From Flavobacterium sp. 5 (lineage in GTDB: Bacteria > Bacteroidota > Bacteroidia > Flavobacteriales > Flavobacteriaceae), in the NCBI RefSeq assembly GCF_002813295.1, contig NZ_PHUE01000001.1:4650001-4714000 (forward strand): a DNA stretch of 64,000 nt, written 5' to 3'. This document shows, piece by piece, positions 57,414-64,000 of this stretch. Made by a program: the position numbers and the translations under genes. Each line of letters begins with the position of its first letter. The stretch's first letter is position 1. The notes under the pieces were generated by a model. It worked only from the letters and a program-made list of their open reading frames with translations, was not told the origin of the DNA and ran no database searches.

Positions 57414-59003
57414 CTAAAAATGCTTTTTCTTAATTCCTAATTTCTGCATTTTTGAAATTAAAGTTGTTCCTGGTAAACCTAATAAAACAGCCGCGCCTTG
57501 TGGTCCTGAAATTTTCCCGTTACATTTTTTTACAACTGTTAAAATATGCTCCTTCTCTACTTCTTGCAATGTTTTTGTGTAAAATTCATTTTCATTTGTT
57601 ACAGAATCTGTTTTGAATATTTCTGGGAAATTCATTTCTTTTATTACATCTTCTTTGGCAAACAAAACACTTCTTTCTACCATATTCTCTAATTCCCTTA
57701 CATTTCCAGGCCAGGAATTTGCAACCATACTATTAAGAACTTTTTTAGAAAAACCTTTTATTTTTTTTCCTGATTTTTTGGAGTGTTTTTCTAAAAAGAA
57801 ATTAGCTAATTCAGTAATATCTTCTTTTCGTTCTCTTAAAGCAGGTAAAAGAATTGGATATACATTTAAGCGATAATAAAGGTCTCTTCTAAAACGTCCT
57901 TCGGCAACTTCTTTTTCCAGATATCTATTTGTCGCCGCAATTACTCGTACATTTATCTTGATTATATTTTTCCCACCAATTCTTTCTATTTCCTTTTCTT
58001 GTAAAACGCGTAGCAATTTTCCTTGTAATTCTAAAGGCAACTCCCCTATTTCATCCAAAAAAATAGTACTGTTTTCAGCTTGCTCAAATTTTCCAATTCT
58101 TAAATCTGTTGCGCCCGTAAAGCTTCCTTTTTCATGACCAAATAATTCGCTTTCAATTAGGTTTTCAGGAATCGACGCACAATTCACTTTAACCATTCTT
58201 TTTTTAGCAACAGCTGACAAATCATGAATAGTACTTGCAACGAGTTCTTTACCTGTTCCGGTTTCGCCTGCAATTAAGACCGTAGAATGAGTTCCTGCAA
58301 CATTAGTAATCAGTTCATATATGTTTTGCATTGTATTACTATTCCCCAATATACCTTGAAAACCTTTTATTTCTGAATCTGAATTTTCTGTTTTCTTTTC
58401 GTTTAAATTATTTTCCAAAAACTTCAAATTCGCAATCTTCCTTTCATATTCTTCTGCCATCAAAATATTTCTGACCGATATTGAAAGTTGCATGGCAATT
58501 CCTTTAATGATACGGTTGGATTCCCTGCTAAAAGTGATACTGTTCTTAAAAAAGAGAAAAAGAACATTTCTATTACCCTTTGTATAAGGAAGACAAATCC
58601 CTATACCATTTTTGAGACCTTTATCCTGTAGCCATTTTATATAATTTGGAAAATTATTTTTTTTATCTATTAAAGTTTTTAAATCGAAAACAACCGTTTC
58701 GGCAGAATTTAAACAAACATCAAAAAAACCATCACATAAAGTATAGGTTTGACTTTCTGAGGATTTTATCTGTGAAAATTGGCTGAATAGCTTATATTCT
58801 ATTTCATTTTCATCGGTTGATGCCAAAATGAAATCATCAAATTGGAAAGTTTCTTTTAGTAAACTGCTAACAACTTTCTGAAAATCTTCTTTAGTTAAAG
58901 CCTCAGAAAGTGCTTTACAAATAGACAAAATCGTCATTTGTTCTCTTTCTCTTTCTTGCAGTCTGTTCATTACATCTGCTGTTTGCTCTATTTGATTCTT
59001 CAT
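57414..59003 (-). CDS. GAF-AAA-Fis sigma-54 activator with FhlA-like HTH
   Basis: 529 residues. GAF-like sensor at about 20-180, AAA+ domain with GETGTGKE (near 245), contact loop GSFTGA instead of GAFTGA (near 291) and IFLDEIGEL (near 314), and a C-terminal HTH GPQGAAVLLGLPGTTLISKMQKLGI. That HTH closely follows the FhlA/NorR pattern. The FhlA site (from memory CATTTCGTACGAAATG) shares TACGAAAT with the UAS found here, making this protein the better candidate for the block's activator. No receiver domain, so a small ligand is likely sensed by the GAF. Its own promoter is of ordinary type. Confidence 0.93.
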   Translation of the reverse strand: MKNQIEQTADVMNRLQEREREQMTILSICKALSEALTKEDFQKVVSSLLKETFQFDDFILASTDENEIEYKLFSQFSQIKSSESQTYTLCDGFFDVCLNSAETVVFDLKTLIDKKNNFPNYIKWLQDKGLKNGIGICLPYTKGNRNVLFLFFKNSITFSRESNRIIKGIAMQLSISVRNILMAEEYERKIANLKFLENNLNEKKTENSDSEIKGFQGILGNSNTMQNIYELITNVAGTHSTVLIAGETGTGKELVASTIHDLSAVAKKRMVKVNCASIPENLIESELFGHEKGSFTGATDLRIGKFEQAENSTIFLDEIGELPLELQGKLLRVLQEKEIERIGGKNIIKINVRVIAATNRYLEKEVAEGRFRRDLYYRLNVYPILLPALRERKEDITELANFFLEKHSKKSGKKIKGFSKKVLNSMVANSWPGNVRELENMVERSVLFAKEDVIKEMNFPEIFKTDSVTNENEFYTKTLQEVEKEHILTVVKKCNGKISGPQGAAVLLGLPGTTLISKMQKLGIKKKHF

Positions 59004-59109
59004 AAATTTTTATTGATACACTGTTTATTTACTAAAATGTAAATTTAAAGAATAGTCTTCATAAAATAACAATTTTTATACCAAATAACAAGCTATTCGG
59101 CTAATAAAA

Positions 59110-59125
59110 TTACGAAATGCCGTAT
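59110..59125 (+). promoter_or_regulatory. Upstream activator site (UAS) 4
   Basis: TTACGAAATGCCGTAT, one arm base off. Centre 89.5 bp upstream of the start predicted from 59181-59196. Confidence 0.78.
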
Positions 59126-59180
59126 AATTAAAATTAACTATTTTACATCAATTAACTGAATTACAACTTGTTAATCTCAA

Positions 59181-59196
59181 AGGCATGCTATTTGTA
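59181..59196 (+). promoter_or_regulatory. Sigma-54-like promoter 4
   Basis: AGGCATGCTATTTGTA, predicted start near 59207. The leader to the ATG at 59313 is about 106 nt and contains further operators. Confidence 0.75.
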
Positions 59197-59231
59197 TATT
59201 AACTAGCTCTAAGATTAAGGATTTTCATTTC

Positions 59232-59259
59232 TTAATCTAGATTAACTGACAATCAGTTA
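59232..59259 (+). promoter_or_regulatory. Overlapping palindromes before a second promoter
   Basis: TTAATCTAGATTAA (59232-59245), perfect 14 bp, merges with TAACTGA-CAA-TCAGTTA (59243-59259), perfect 7-bp arms. An exact -7 box TAAATTTG follows at 59269-59276. It looks like a repressor site for a housekeeping-type promoter of the dioxygenase. Confidence 0.65.
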
Positions 59260-59268
59260 TTTAAGAAG

Positions 59269-59276
59269 TAAATTTG
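59269..59276 (+). promoter_or_regulatory. -7 box TAAATTTG, alternative dioxygenase promoter
   Basis: Exact TAnnTTTG, 36 bp before the ATG at 59313. Confidence 0.5.
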
Positions 59277-59312
59277 AATAAGAAATCAATAACCACATAA
59301 AAACAATATATC

Positions 59313-60251
59313 ATGGAAAATCAAATTTTAGGATTACATCACATTACAGCAATTGCAGGTGACGCTAAACGCAACTTTAACTTTTATTCAAAAATATTAG
59401 GATTACGCTTTATTAAAAAAACGGTCAATTTTGACGACCCGGGAACTTACCATTTTTATTTTGGGGATGAAGTTGGAAGTGCTGGAACAATCTTGACCTT
59501 TTTCCCTTGGGGAGAAGGAATTCAGCAAGGTAGAAAAGGCTCAGGAATGGCAACAGAAATTGGATATTCTGTACCAAAAGGAAGTCTTGATTTTTGGCAA
59601 AAACGTTTTGATGAACATAATGTAATTTACAATAAACCATCTGAAAGATTTGGAGAAAAACACCTTCCTTTTTTAGATCCAGATGGACTAAAACTGGAAT
59701 TAATCGAATCTAAAACTGAGGATACCCGAAAAGCGTGGGAAACCGATGAGATAAAAGCAGATGTTGCCACAAAAGGGTTTCATAATGTTACTTTGACTTT
59801 AAAAAATATCAAAGCAACTGCAGCTATCTTAACTGAAATATTTGGCTATAAATTGATTGAACAAGAGGTAAATCGCTATCGCTATGCAACTGATACTGTA
59901 GAAACCGCAGCGATTGTTGACTTGGTAGAATTAGAAGATGAAAAACATGGACATGTCGCCAATGGAACTGTTCATCACGTGGCTTTCCGTGTAAAAAATG
60001 ATGAAGTATTGATGCATTTCCGTGAAAAAGTAGAATCTTTCGGATTATCAATCACACATCAAATTGACAGACAGTATTTCCACTCCCTATACTTTAGAGA
60101 GCCAGGTGGTGTTTTGTTTGAATTAGCAACAGAAAATCCTGGATTTACATATGATGAAAGTTTAGAAGAATTAGGTAAAAACTTAAAACTTCCAGCACAA
60201 TATGAGTCCGACAGAGAACGTATTGAATCACATTTGGCAAAAATTGATTAA
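59313..60251 (+). CDS. MhqO-like ring-cleaving dioxygenase (VOC/glyoxalase superfamily)
   Basis: 312 residues, two VOC modules. LGLHHITAIAGDAKRNFNFYSKILGLRFIKKTVNFDDPGTYHFYFGD begins the first (His and later Glu ligands) and GFHNVTLTLKNIKATAAILTEIFGYKL the second, with VHHVAFRVKND and LFELATENPGF. This is the family of B. subtilis MhqO/MhqE hydroquinone dioxygenases. Fe(II)-dependent ring opening of hydroquinones is expected by family. It is monocistronic, with a sigma-54-like promoter and a possible second promoter, and a terminator at 60303. Confidence 0.92.
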   Translation: MENQILGLHHITAIAGDAKRNFNFYSKILGLRFIKKTVNFDDPGTYHFYFGDEVGSAGTILTFFPWGEGIQQGRKGSGMATEIGYSVPKGSLDFWQKRFDEHNVIYNKPSERFGEKHLPFLDPDGLKLELIESKTEDTRKAWETDEIKADVATKGFHNVTLTLKNIKATAAILTEIFGYKLIEQEVNRYRYATDTVETAAIVDLVELEDEKHGHVANGTVHHVAFRVKNDEVLMHFREKVESFGLSITHQIDRQYFHSLYFREPGGVLFELATENPGFTYDESLEELGKNLKLPAQYESDRERIESHLAKID

Positions 60252-60302
60252 TTCAAAATACTTCTAAATGTTTTAATAAAAACACTAAAAGTAATTTCCT
60301 CT

Positions 60303-60332
60303 AAAGCTGTCTATAAATAGACAGCTTTTTTT
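60303..60332 (+). terminator. Terminator of the dioxygenase gene
   Basis: AAAGCTGTCTAT (60303-60314), loop AA, ATAGACAGCTTT (60317-60328), then T run. Confidence 0.9.
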
Positions 60333-60441
60333 ATTTCAAAAAAAAAATGTAGTATTCTTGTTATTTTTAAAAAATTAATGAGTCAATATTTTCATAATGA
60401 ACGTATTATTAAAATATATTTATTGAAAAATAAATGTCTTT

Positions 60442-60540
60442 ATGAAAAAACAGTTGAATTCAGCTATACTATTTCTTTTTACAATAAAATCTGCAGGTCA
60501 GAATCAACCTGTAAAGCAAATAAAACCCCTTATACATTAA
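60442..60540 (+). pseudogene. 32-codon signal-peptide-like fragment
   Basis: Reads MKKQLNSAILFLFTIKSAGQ plus twelve residues to a stop. It looks like the start of an exported protein whose body is missing, inside the 396-bp gap 60252-60647. Otherwise that gap holds only the terminator and AT-rich DNA. It could be a small secreted peptide, but no support beyond the reading frame. Confidence 0.3.
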
Positions 60541-60647
60541 TTAACGATATTTTTGTTTGGTTCGAATATTTTTCGAGGATATTAATCTGAAAAACATATA
60601 ATTTTACAGAACCTATTTTTTGTATTTTTAACCAAAACAAAAAAATC

Positions 60648-61556
60648 ATGTTAGGATTTTACATTAATACAGAACATCTAAGAAAAGCAGTTGAATATCC
60701 CAAAAGATATCAAACTCAAAATCTTTTCAAAAATTCGGTTGTAGTGTTTTTTATTCTTTTGTCGTTTCTTTTATTATTTAAACCATTTGGAGTGTATGAT
60801 CCGGAACTTAAGATGCATTATCTGTTTATTTGTTTTTTCCATGCCTTTGCTCCTGCTTTTATTTTATTCGCTTATTTTGGAGTATTGAATTATTTTAGAA
60901 AAAGAAAAAAACAAACGAAATGGACGCTGCTTAAAGAATACATTCACATTGGAACTTTGTTACTGTTAATTGGCGCAACAAGTTTTTTAATGCGTGATTT
61001 ACTTTATAGAAATCCAAATAATTGGTCTTGGAATTATTTCTATGAAGAAATTAGAAATTGTTTAATTGCGGGTGTATTTTTCTACTTCTTTTTAAGATTA
61101 TTAAGTTTCTATTTTGAATCAAAAAAAGGAGCGCCATTTGTTCTTCAGTTTATCCCGTTGGCTATTGAAGCTGAAAAAATAACTTTAAAAACACCTCTTT
61201 TTATTAGCACACAGGTAAAACAAGATGATTTTAGCCTGGACATTGACGAATTACTATTCGCAAAAGCAGATGGCAATTATATCGAATTAACTAAATCAAA
61301 AGAAAATCAAATCACCACAGAAGTAAAACGAATTTCTTTAACTCAATTTGAAACTCAAATAGCAGATTATCCACACTTTTTCAGATGCCACAGAACCTAT
61401 TTAGTGAATATGTTTAAAGTCGAAAAAGTATCCGGAAATTCTCAGGGTTATATTTTATCTTTTAATGAAACCAACTTAAAAGTTCCGGTTTCCAGAAAAC
61501 AAATTGATAGTTTCAATACTTACTATCAAGAGCTTCGCACCAAATACATTGCATAA
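60648..61556 (+). CDS. Membrane-anchored LytTR transcriptional regulator
   Basis: 302 residues. Four membrane helices lie in the first about 165 residues (FKNSVVVFFILLSFLLLF; LFICFFHAFAPAFILFAYFG; IGTLLLLIGATSFLM; LIAGVFFYFFLRLLSFYF). A C-terminal LytTR domain spans about 195-300 (DELLFAKADGNYIELTKS; FFRCHRTYLVNMFKVEKVSGNSQGYILSF; VPVSRKQID). No receiver domain. It precedes an acyltransferase gene by 99 bp, so I infer it senses a membrane cue and may regulate that neighbour. Confidence 0.9.
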   Translation: MLGFYINTEHLRKAVEYPKRYQTQNLFKNSVVVFFILLSFLLLFKPFGVYDPELKMHYLFICFFHAFAPAFILFAYFGVLNYFRKRKKQTKWTLLKEYIHIGTLLLLIGATSFLMRDLLYRNPNNWSWNYFYEEIRNCLIAGVFFYFFLRLLSFYFESKKGAPFVLQFIPLAIEAEKITLKTPLFISTQVKQDDFSLDIDELLFAKADGNYIELTKSKENQITTEVKRISLTQFETQIADYPHFFRCHRTYLVNMFKVEKVSGNSQGYILSFNETNLKVPVSRKQIDSFNTYYQELRTKYIA

Positions 61557-61655
61557 TCTTGTTGCTCGTCACAAAAGCTAGTTACCAGTAACAAGCCTTA
61601 CCACGTCTGCCTTTTCTTGTTGTAGGTTTGCCATCAATAACACAAAACCAAATTT

Positions 61656-62813
61656 ATGATGTCAACTGCAACCGTTACCACAAAACCGAATTCAAGCTCT
61701 TCAAGCAAATTATTTTATATTGATACTATCAAAACGATATTGACGATATTGGTCATTCTGCATCATACCGTTATCACTTACGGAGGTTCTGGTGGCTGGT
61801 ATTGGACTCAAAAAACAACTTGCTTTGGTGCACTTGTACCAATGACAATGTTTGTGAGCATAAACCAATCTTTTTTCATGGGTTTTTTCTTCCTGCTTGC
61901 TGCTTACTTTACTGATTCTTCTTATTACAAAAAAGGAACAACACAATTTATAAAAGATCGCCTTATCAGGCTCGGAATTCCTTTACTGTTTTATTGCTTT
62001 ATTCTCTCGCCTTTTTTGAGCTATTTAGTCTATTATTTTGCAAAACAACAGCATATAACATTCTTGCAATATCTTTCAGGTTACGATAGCTGGATCGATT
62101 TTGGAGTAATGTGGTTCGTTGCAGCATTGTTGTTCTTTACCATGATTTATGTTTTAATGCAGAAGTTTTTCAAAACCGATTTTTCAAAATCACTTCCTGC
62201 ACCGGGAACATTCCAAATACTTTCATTTGCGGTAATTATAGGCACAATTAGTTTTATAGTTAGAATTATATTTCCGGTAGGATGGGTTCTCAAACCACTT
62301 GGTTTTCAGTTAGGACACTTTACACAATATATAGCATTATTTATAGTCGGAATAATGGCATCCAGAAACAATTGGTTCGAACAGCTTACGGACCAAACCA
62401 GAAAGTATTTAAAAAAATCAATCGGATTCTGTTTATTATTCTTTCCCATATTTTTCTTCATACGAGCCAAATTAAATATGCCAATTTCATGGTATTCAGG
62501 AGGTTTTCATTGGCAATCATTAGTATATGCAATTTGGGAACAATGGATTGGAATTTCTATCTTAATAGTATTTCTTATAAAAGGAAGAAAAAGTTGGAAC
62601 ACCACATCAGCCTTTCTCACAAAAATAGCCCGAAGTAATTTTGTGGTTTACATCTTTCATCCACTTGTAATAATTAGTTTAACGCTGCTCATAAGAAACT
62701 GGGCAATTGATCCAGCCATAAAACTTTTGGTTATAGCTCCATTTACAGTTGCAGGCAGTTTTGGACTCGGATCCACCATTTTATTAATTCCTGGGATTAA
62801 GAAAATTATTTAA
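61656..62813 (+). CDS. Membrane acyltransferase (OafA/Acyl_transf_3 type)
   Basis: 385 residues, about ten helices. KLFYIDTIKTILTILVILHHTVITYGGSGGWYW contains the conserved His pair region, and QFIKDRLIRLGIPLLFY is the typical loop. Such enzymes O-acylate sugars, glycans or small hydroxy compounds at the inner membrane. It starts with two Met codons; the second may be the start. Downstream lies repeat-rich noncoding DNA. A nine-base hairpin (CTTGTTGCT/AGTAACAAG) upstream may end the LytTR transcript. Confidence 0.88.
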   Translation: MMSTATVTTKPNSSSSSKLFYIDTIKTILTILVILHHTVITYGGSGGWYWTQKTTCFGALVPMTMFVSINQSFFMGFFFLLAAYFTDSSYYKKGTTQFIKDRLIRLGIPLLFYCFILSPFLSYLVYYFAKQQHITFLQYLSGYDSWIDFGVMWFVAALLFFTMIYVLMQKFFKTDFSKSLPAPGTFQILSFAVIIGTISFIVRIIFPVGWVLKPLGFQLGHFTQYIALFIVGIMASRNNWFEQLTDQTRKYLKKSIGFCLLFFPIFFFIRAKLNMPISWYSGGFHWQSLVYAIWEQWIGISILIVFLIKGRKSWNTTSAFLTKIARSNFVVYIFHPLVIISLTLLIRNWAIDPAIKLLVIAPFTVAGSFGLGSTILLIPGIKKII

Positions 62814-63436
62814 TAGTCCATAACCTTCTTTCAAATAGTATAGTTTTAATATACAGCTTTTGATACAAAACTATTTGTTGTTGATTATAAGAACGGGCAT
62901 AAAGTCAGAGAGATTTGTGTTGTTCCTGCATCGCTTTAAAGAGCGGGATTCAAAAAACTTGCTTAATACTAAATGGAGCCACAAAATGGCGATATATTCA
63001 TAGAAATCAAAAGGAGTTAAGAACATTGTGAGCTCCATAGGAGCGAAATGTAAAATACAATAATAATCGAGTTCAGGTGGATAAGAATTGGGTAAGTGAA
63101 AAAGTGAAAATCTAAAACAAAAAAACGACCTAATATTAGGACGCTTTTCTATATTTATATTGAATTTGAAATTACAATATACAACTTTTATCACATAACT
63201 ATTAATTGTGGATTATAGCAACGGGCGCAAAGTTAGAGACATTTGCACAACATTTGTGTTATTTTTGTAACTCTTCAAAGAGCGAAGCTAAACTTTTGTT
63301 TTTAATTCATTTTTAGTAGATATAAAGAAACTCCGTTTCTTGGTGGGACTACAAACTATTTTATGGCTAATTTGAAAAAATTAAATAAGTTATGACTTAA
63401 GTTGATTTTTCAAATCCCATGTTGCTTGCTATTAAA
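62814..63436. repeat. 623-bp repeat-rich noncoding region
   Basis: Two diverged direct copies of a roughly 100-bp unit lie at about 62852-62951 and 63180-63290. Shared landmarks are GATTATA-GAACGGGC/GCAACGGGC, CAAAGTTAGAGA or AAAGTCAGAGA, ATTTGTGTT and CTT-AAAGAGCG. Between them a small palindrome GCTCC-ATA-GGAGC sits at about 63032-63044. No credible gene; the open frame on the minus strand here is explained by the repeats. Confidence 0.55.
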
Positions 63437-64000
63437 TTACACCAAACTATATTCTAACTTTGTTTTCCACCTTTTCCAATCGGGCATCATTTTTTCTTGT
63501 AAATCATAAAATGATTTAGTGTGATTGTGATGTACTAAATGGCATAACTCGTGTATTATTACATATTCAATACTTCCTTTTGGTGCTTTTATTAATTCAG
63601 GATTTAATATCACCTTACCTTTTACAGTACAGCTTCCCCAGCGTTTATTCATTGTTCTAATTTCAATAGTTGGCTTTTCAATATTGTATTTAGAAAATAA
63701 GCAGATTTTTTCATCTAATACCGAGGTGAAATGTTCAATTGCTTTTTCTTTATACCAATTCCTGACAACTGTTTCAATTTTGGTATTAGCTTTATGATTT
63801 ACTATCAGCTTACCACGATAGACTTTAACTTGGTTTACTTTTGCTATTTCTGAATGTAAAATATATTGTCTTCCTAAATACAAATGTGTTTCGCCATTGA
63901 TATATTGCCTTTTCGGAGTTAATGGAAGATACGATTGAAATTCATTTTGTTGCTTGATTATCCAACGTGCTTTTTCTTTTACTTTTTCTTCAATTTTTTC
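63437..64000 (-). CDS. YgjP-like metallopeptidase (DUF45), 5' end beyond the window
   Basis: At least 188 residues, open to the window edge. THLYLGRQYILHS near the visible start, MNKRWGSCTVKGKVILNPELIKAP and the zinc site VIIHELCHLVHHNHTKSFYDLQEKMMPDWKRWK are the YgjP/SprT-like signature. A TTG at 63883 is internal, not the start, because upstream codons (YLPLTPKRQYINGE) continue the family match. These proteins often sit beside type I restriction systems, so such genes may lie just outside. Confidence 0.9.
   Translation of the reverse strand, partial: EKIEEKVKEKARWIIKQQNEFQSYLPLTPKRQYINGETHLYLGRQYILHSEIAKVNQVKVYRGKLIVNHKANTKIETVVRNWYKEKAIEHFTSVLDEKICLFSKYNIEKPTIEIRTMNKRWGSCTVKGKVILNPELIKAPKGSIEYVIIHELCHLVHHNHTKSFYDLQEKMMPDWKRWKTKLEYSLV

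Noticed and set aside
60378..60590. Plus-strand 70-codon frame after the dioxygenase
   Set aside because: Atypical composition; an overlapping frame at 60442 gives a more natural signal-peptide-like fragment, itself weak.
62871..63194. Minus-strand open frame of 107 codons
   Set aside because: It lies wholly in repeat-rich DNA, has low-complexity composition, no start context and no family resemblance.
1..64000. CRISPR arrays, tRNA or rRNA genes, intact insertion sequences
   Set aside because: No regularly spaced repeats, no cloverleaf-like or rRNA-like sequences and no complete transposase were seen by reading. A covariance-model scan would be needed to exclude small RNAs.

Overview
The window looks like a chromosomal segment of a Bacteroidota species close to Flavobacterium. 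The DNA is AT-rich. Start-proximal boxes follow the Bacteroidota TAnnTTTG (-7) pattern rather than TATAAT, and ribosome binding sites are weak. The proteins (triple-tyrosine propeller regulators, DoxX and YceI proteins, LytTR systems, small beta-barrels) are typical of that group. No rRNA, tRNA, CRISPR array, prophage or intact insertion sequence was found. The only mobile-element trace is a 51-codon relic of an IS6-type transposase at about 37.0 kb.

Layout. 1-4 kb: the edge of a beta-glucan utilisation locus, with a partial GH16 glucanase and a large propeller/HTH regulator. 4.4-36.7 kb: a chain of small redox modules, each with its own regulator. These are AraC-SDR; TetR-SDR-MFS; a Crp-like regulator followed by a YceI/tautomerase/SDR/NTF2/nitronate monooxygenase operon; a LytTR two-component system with DoxX, cupin, hydrolase, Ohr and DUF1223 genes; AraC with an aldo/keto reductase and an NmrA protein; a split Ada/AlkB alkylation-repair operon; TetR-SDR-SDR-quinone oxidoreductase; and HxlR-SDR. 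A solitary MreB paralogue sits at 13-14 kb. 37.3-60.3 kb: a set of transcription units that share one promoter architecture. 60.6-62.8 kb: a membrane LytTR regulator and an acyltransferase. 62.8-63.4 kb: repeat-rich noncoding DNA. The window ends in a YgjP-like metallopeptidase.

Main discovery. Four promoters (upstream of 37409, 48587 on the minus strand, 48941 and 59313) each carry a -24/-12 (sigma-54-like) element with core RGRCATR-N4-TTG. Each also has an inverted repeat TTACGAAATnnCGTAA, in the same orientation, centred exactly 89.5 bp upstream of the predicted start. Two sigma-54 activators are encoded in the same block, one in a two-component pair and one GAF-AAA-Fis protein with an FhlA-like HTH. 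The controlled genes include homologues of Bacillus quinone-resistance functions (MhqD-like carboxylesterase, MhqO-like ring-cleaving dioxygenase, DoxX/MhqP-like proteins), plus Dps, YceI, isochorismatase-like hydrolase, two amidohydrolase-DoxX cassettes, esterases, a porin and an MFS pump. I infer a sigma-54-controlled electrophile/quinone detoxification regulon.

Two further small regulons can be read from the DNA. A LytTR box pair (13-mers near TTGTCCATTTCAA, 21-bp period, 35 bp from the -7 box) precedes three genes beside the LytTR system. A 21-bp-period CTACAA repeat, 25 bp from the -7 box, precedes three genes including the AraC regulator gene itself. Operators overlapping promoters are also visible for both TetR proteins, and probable sites for Crp, Ada and HxlR.
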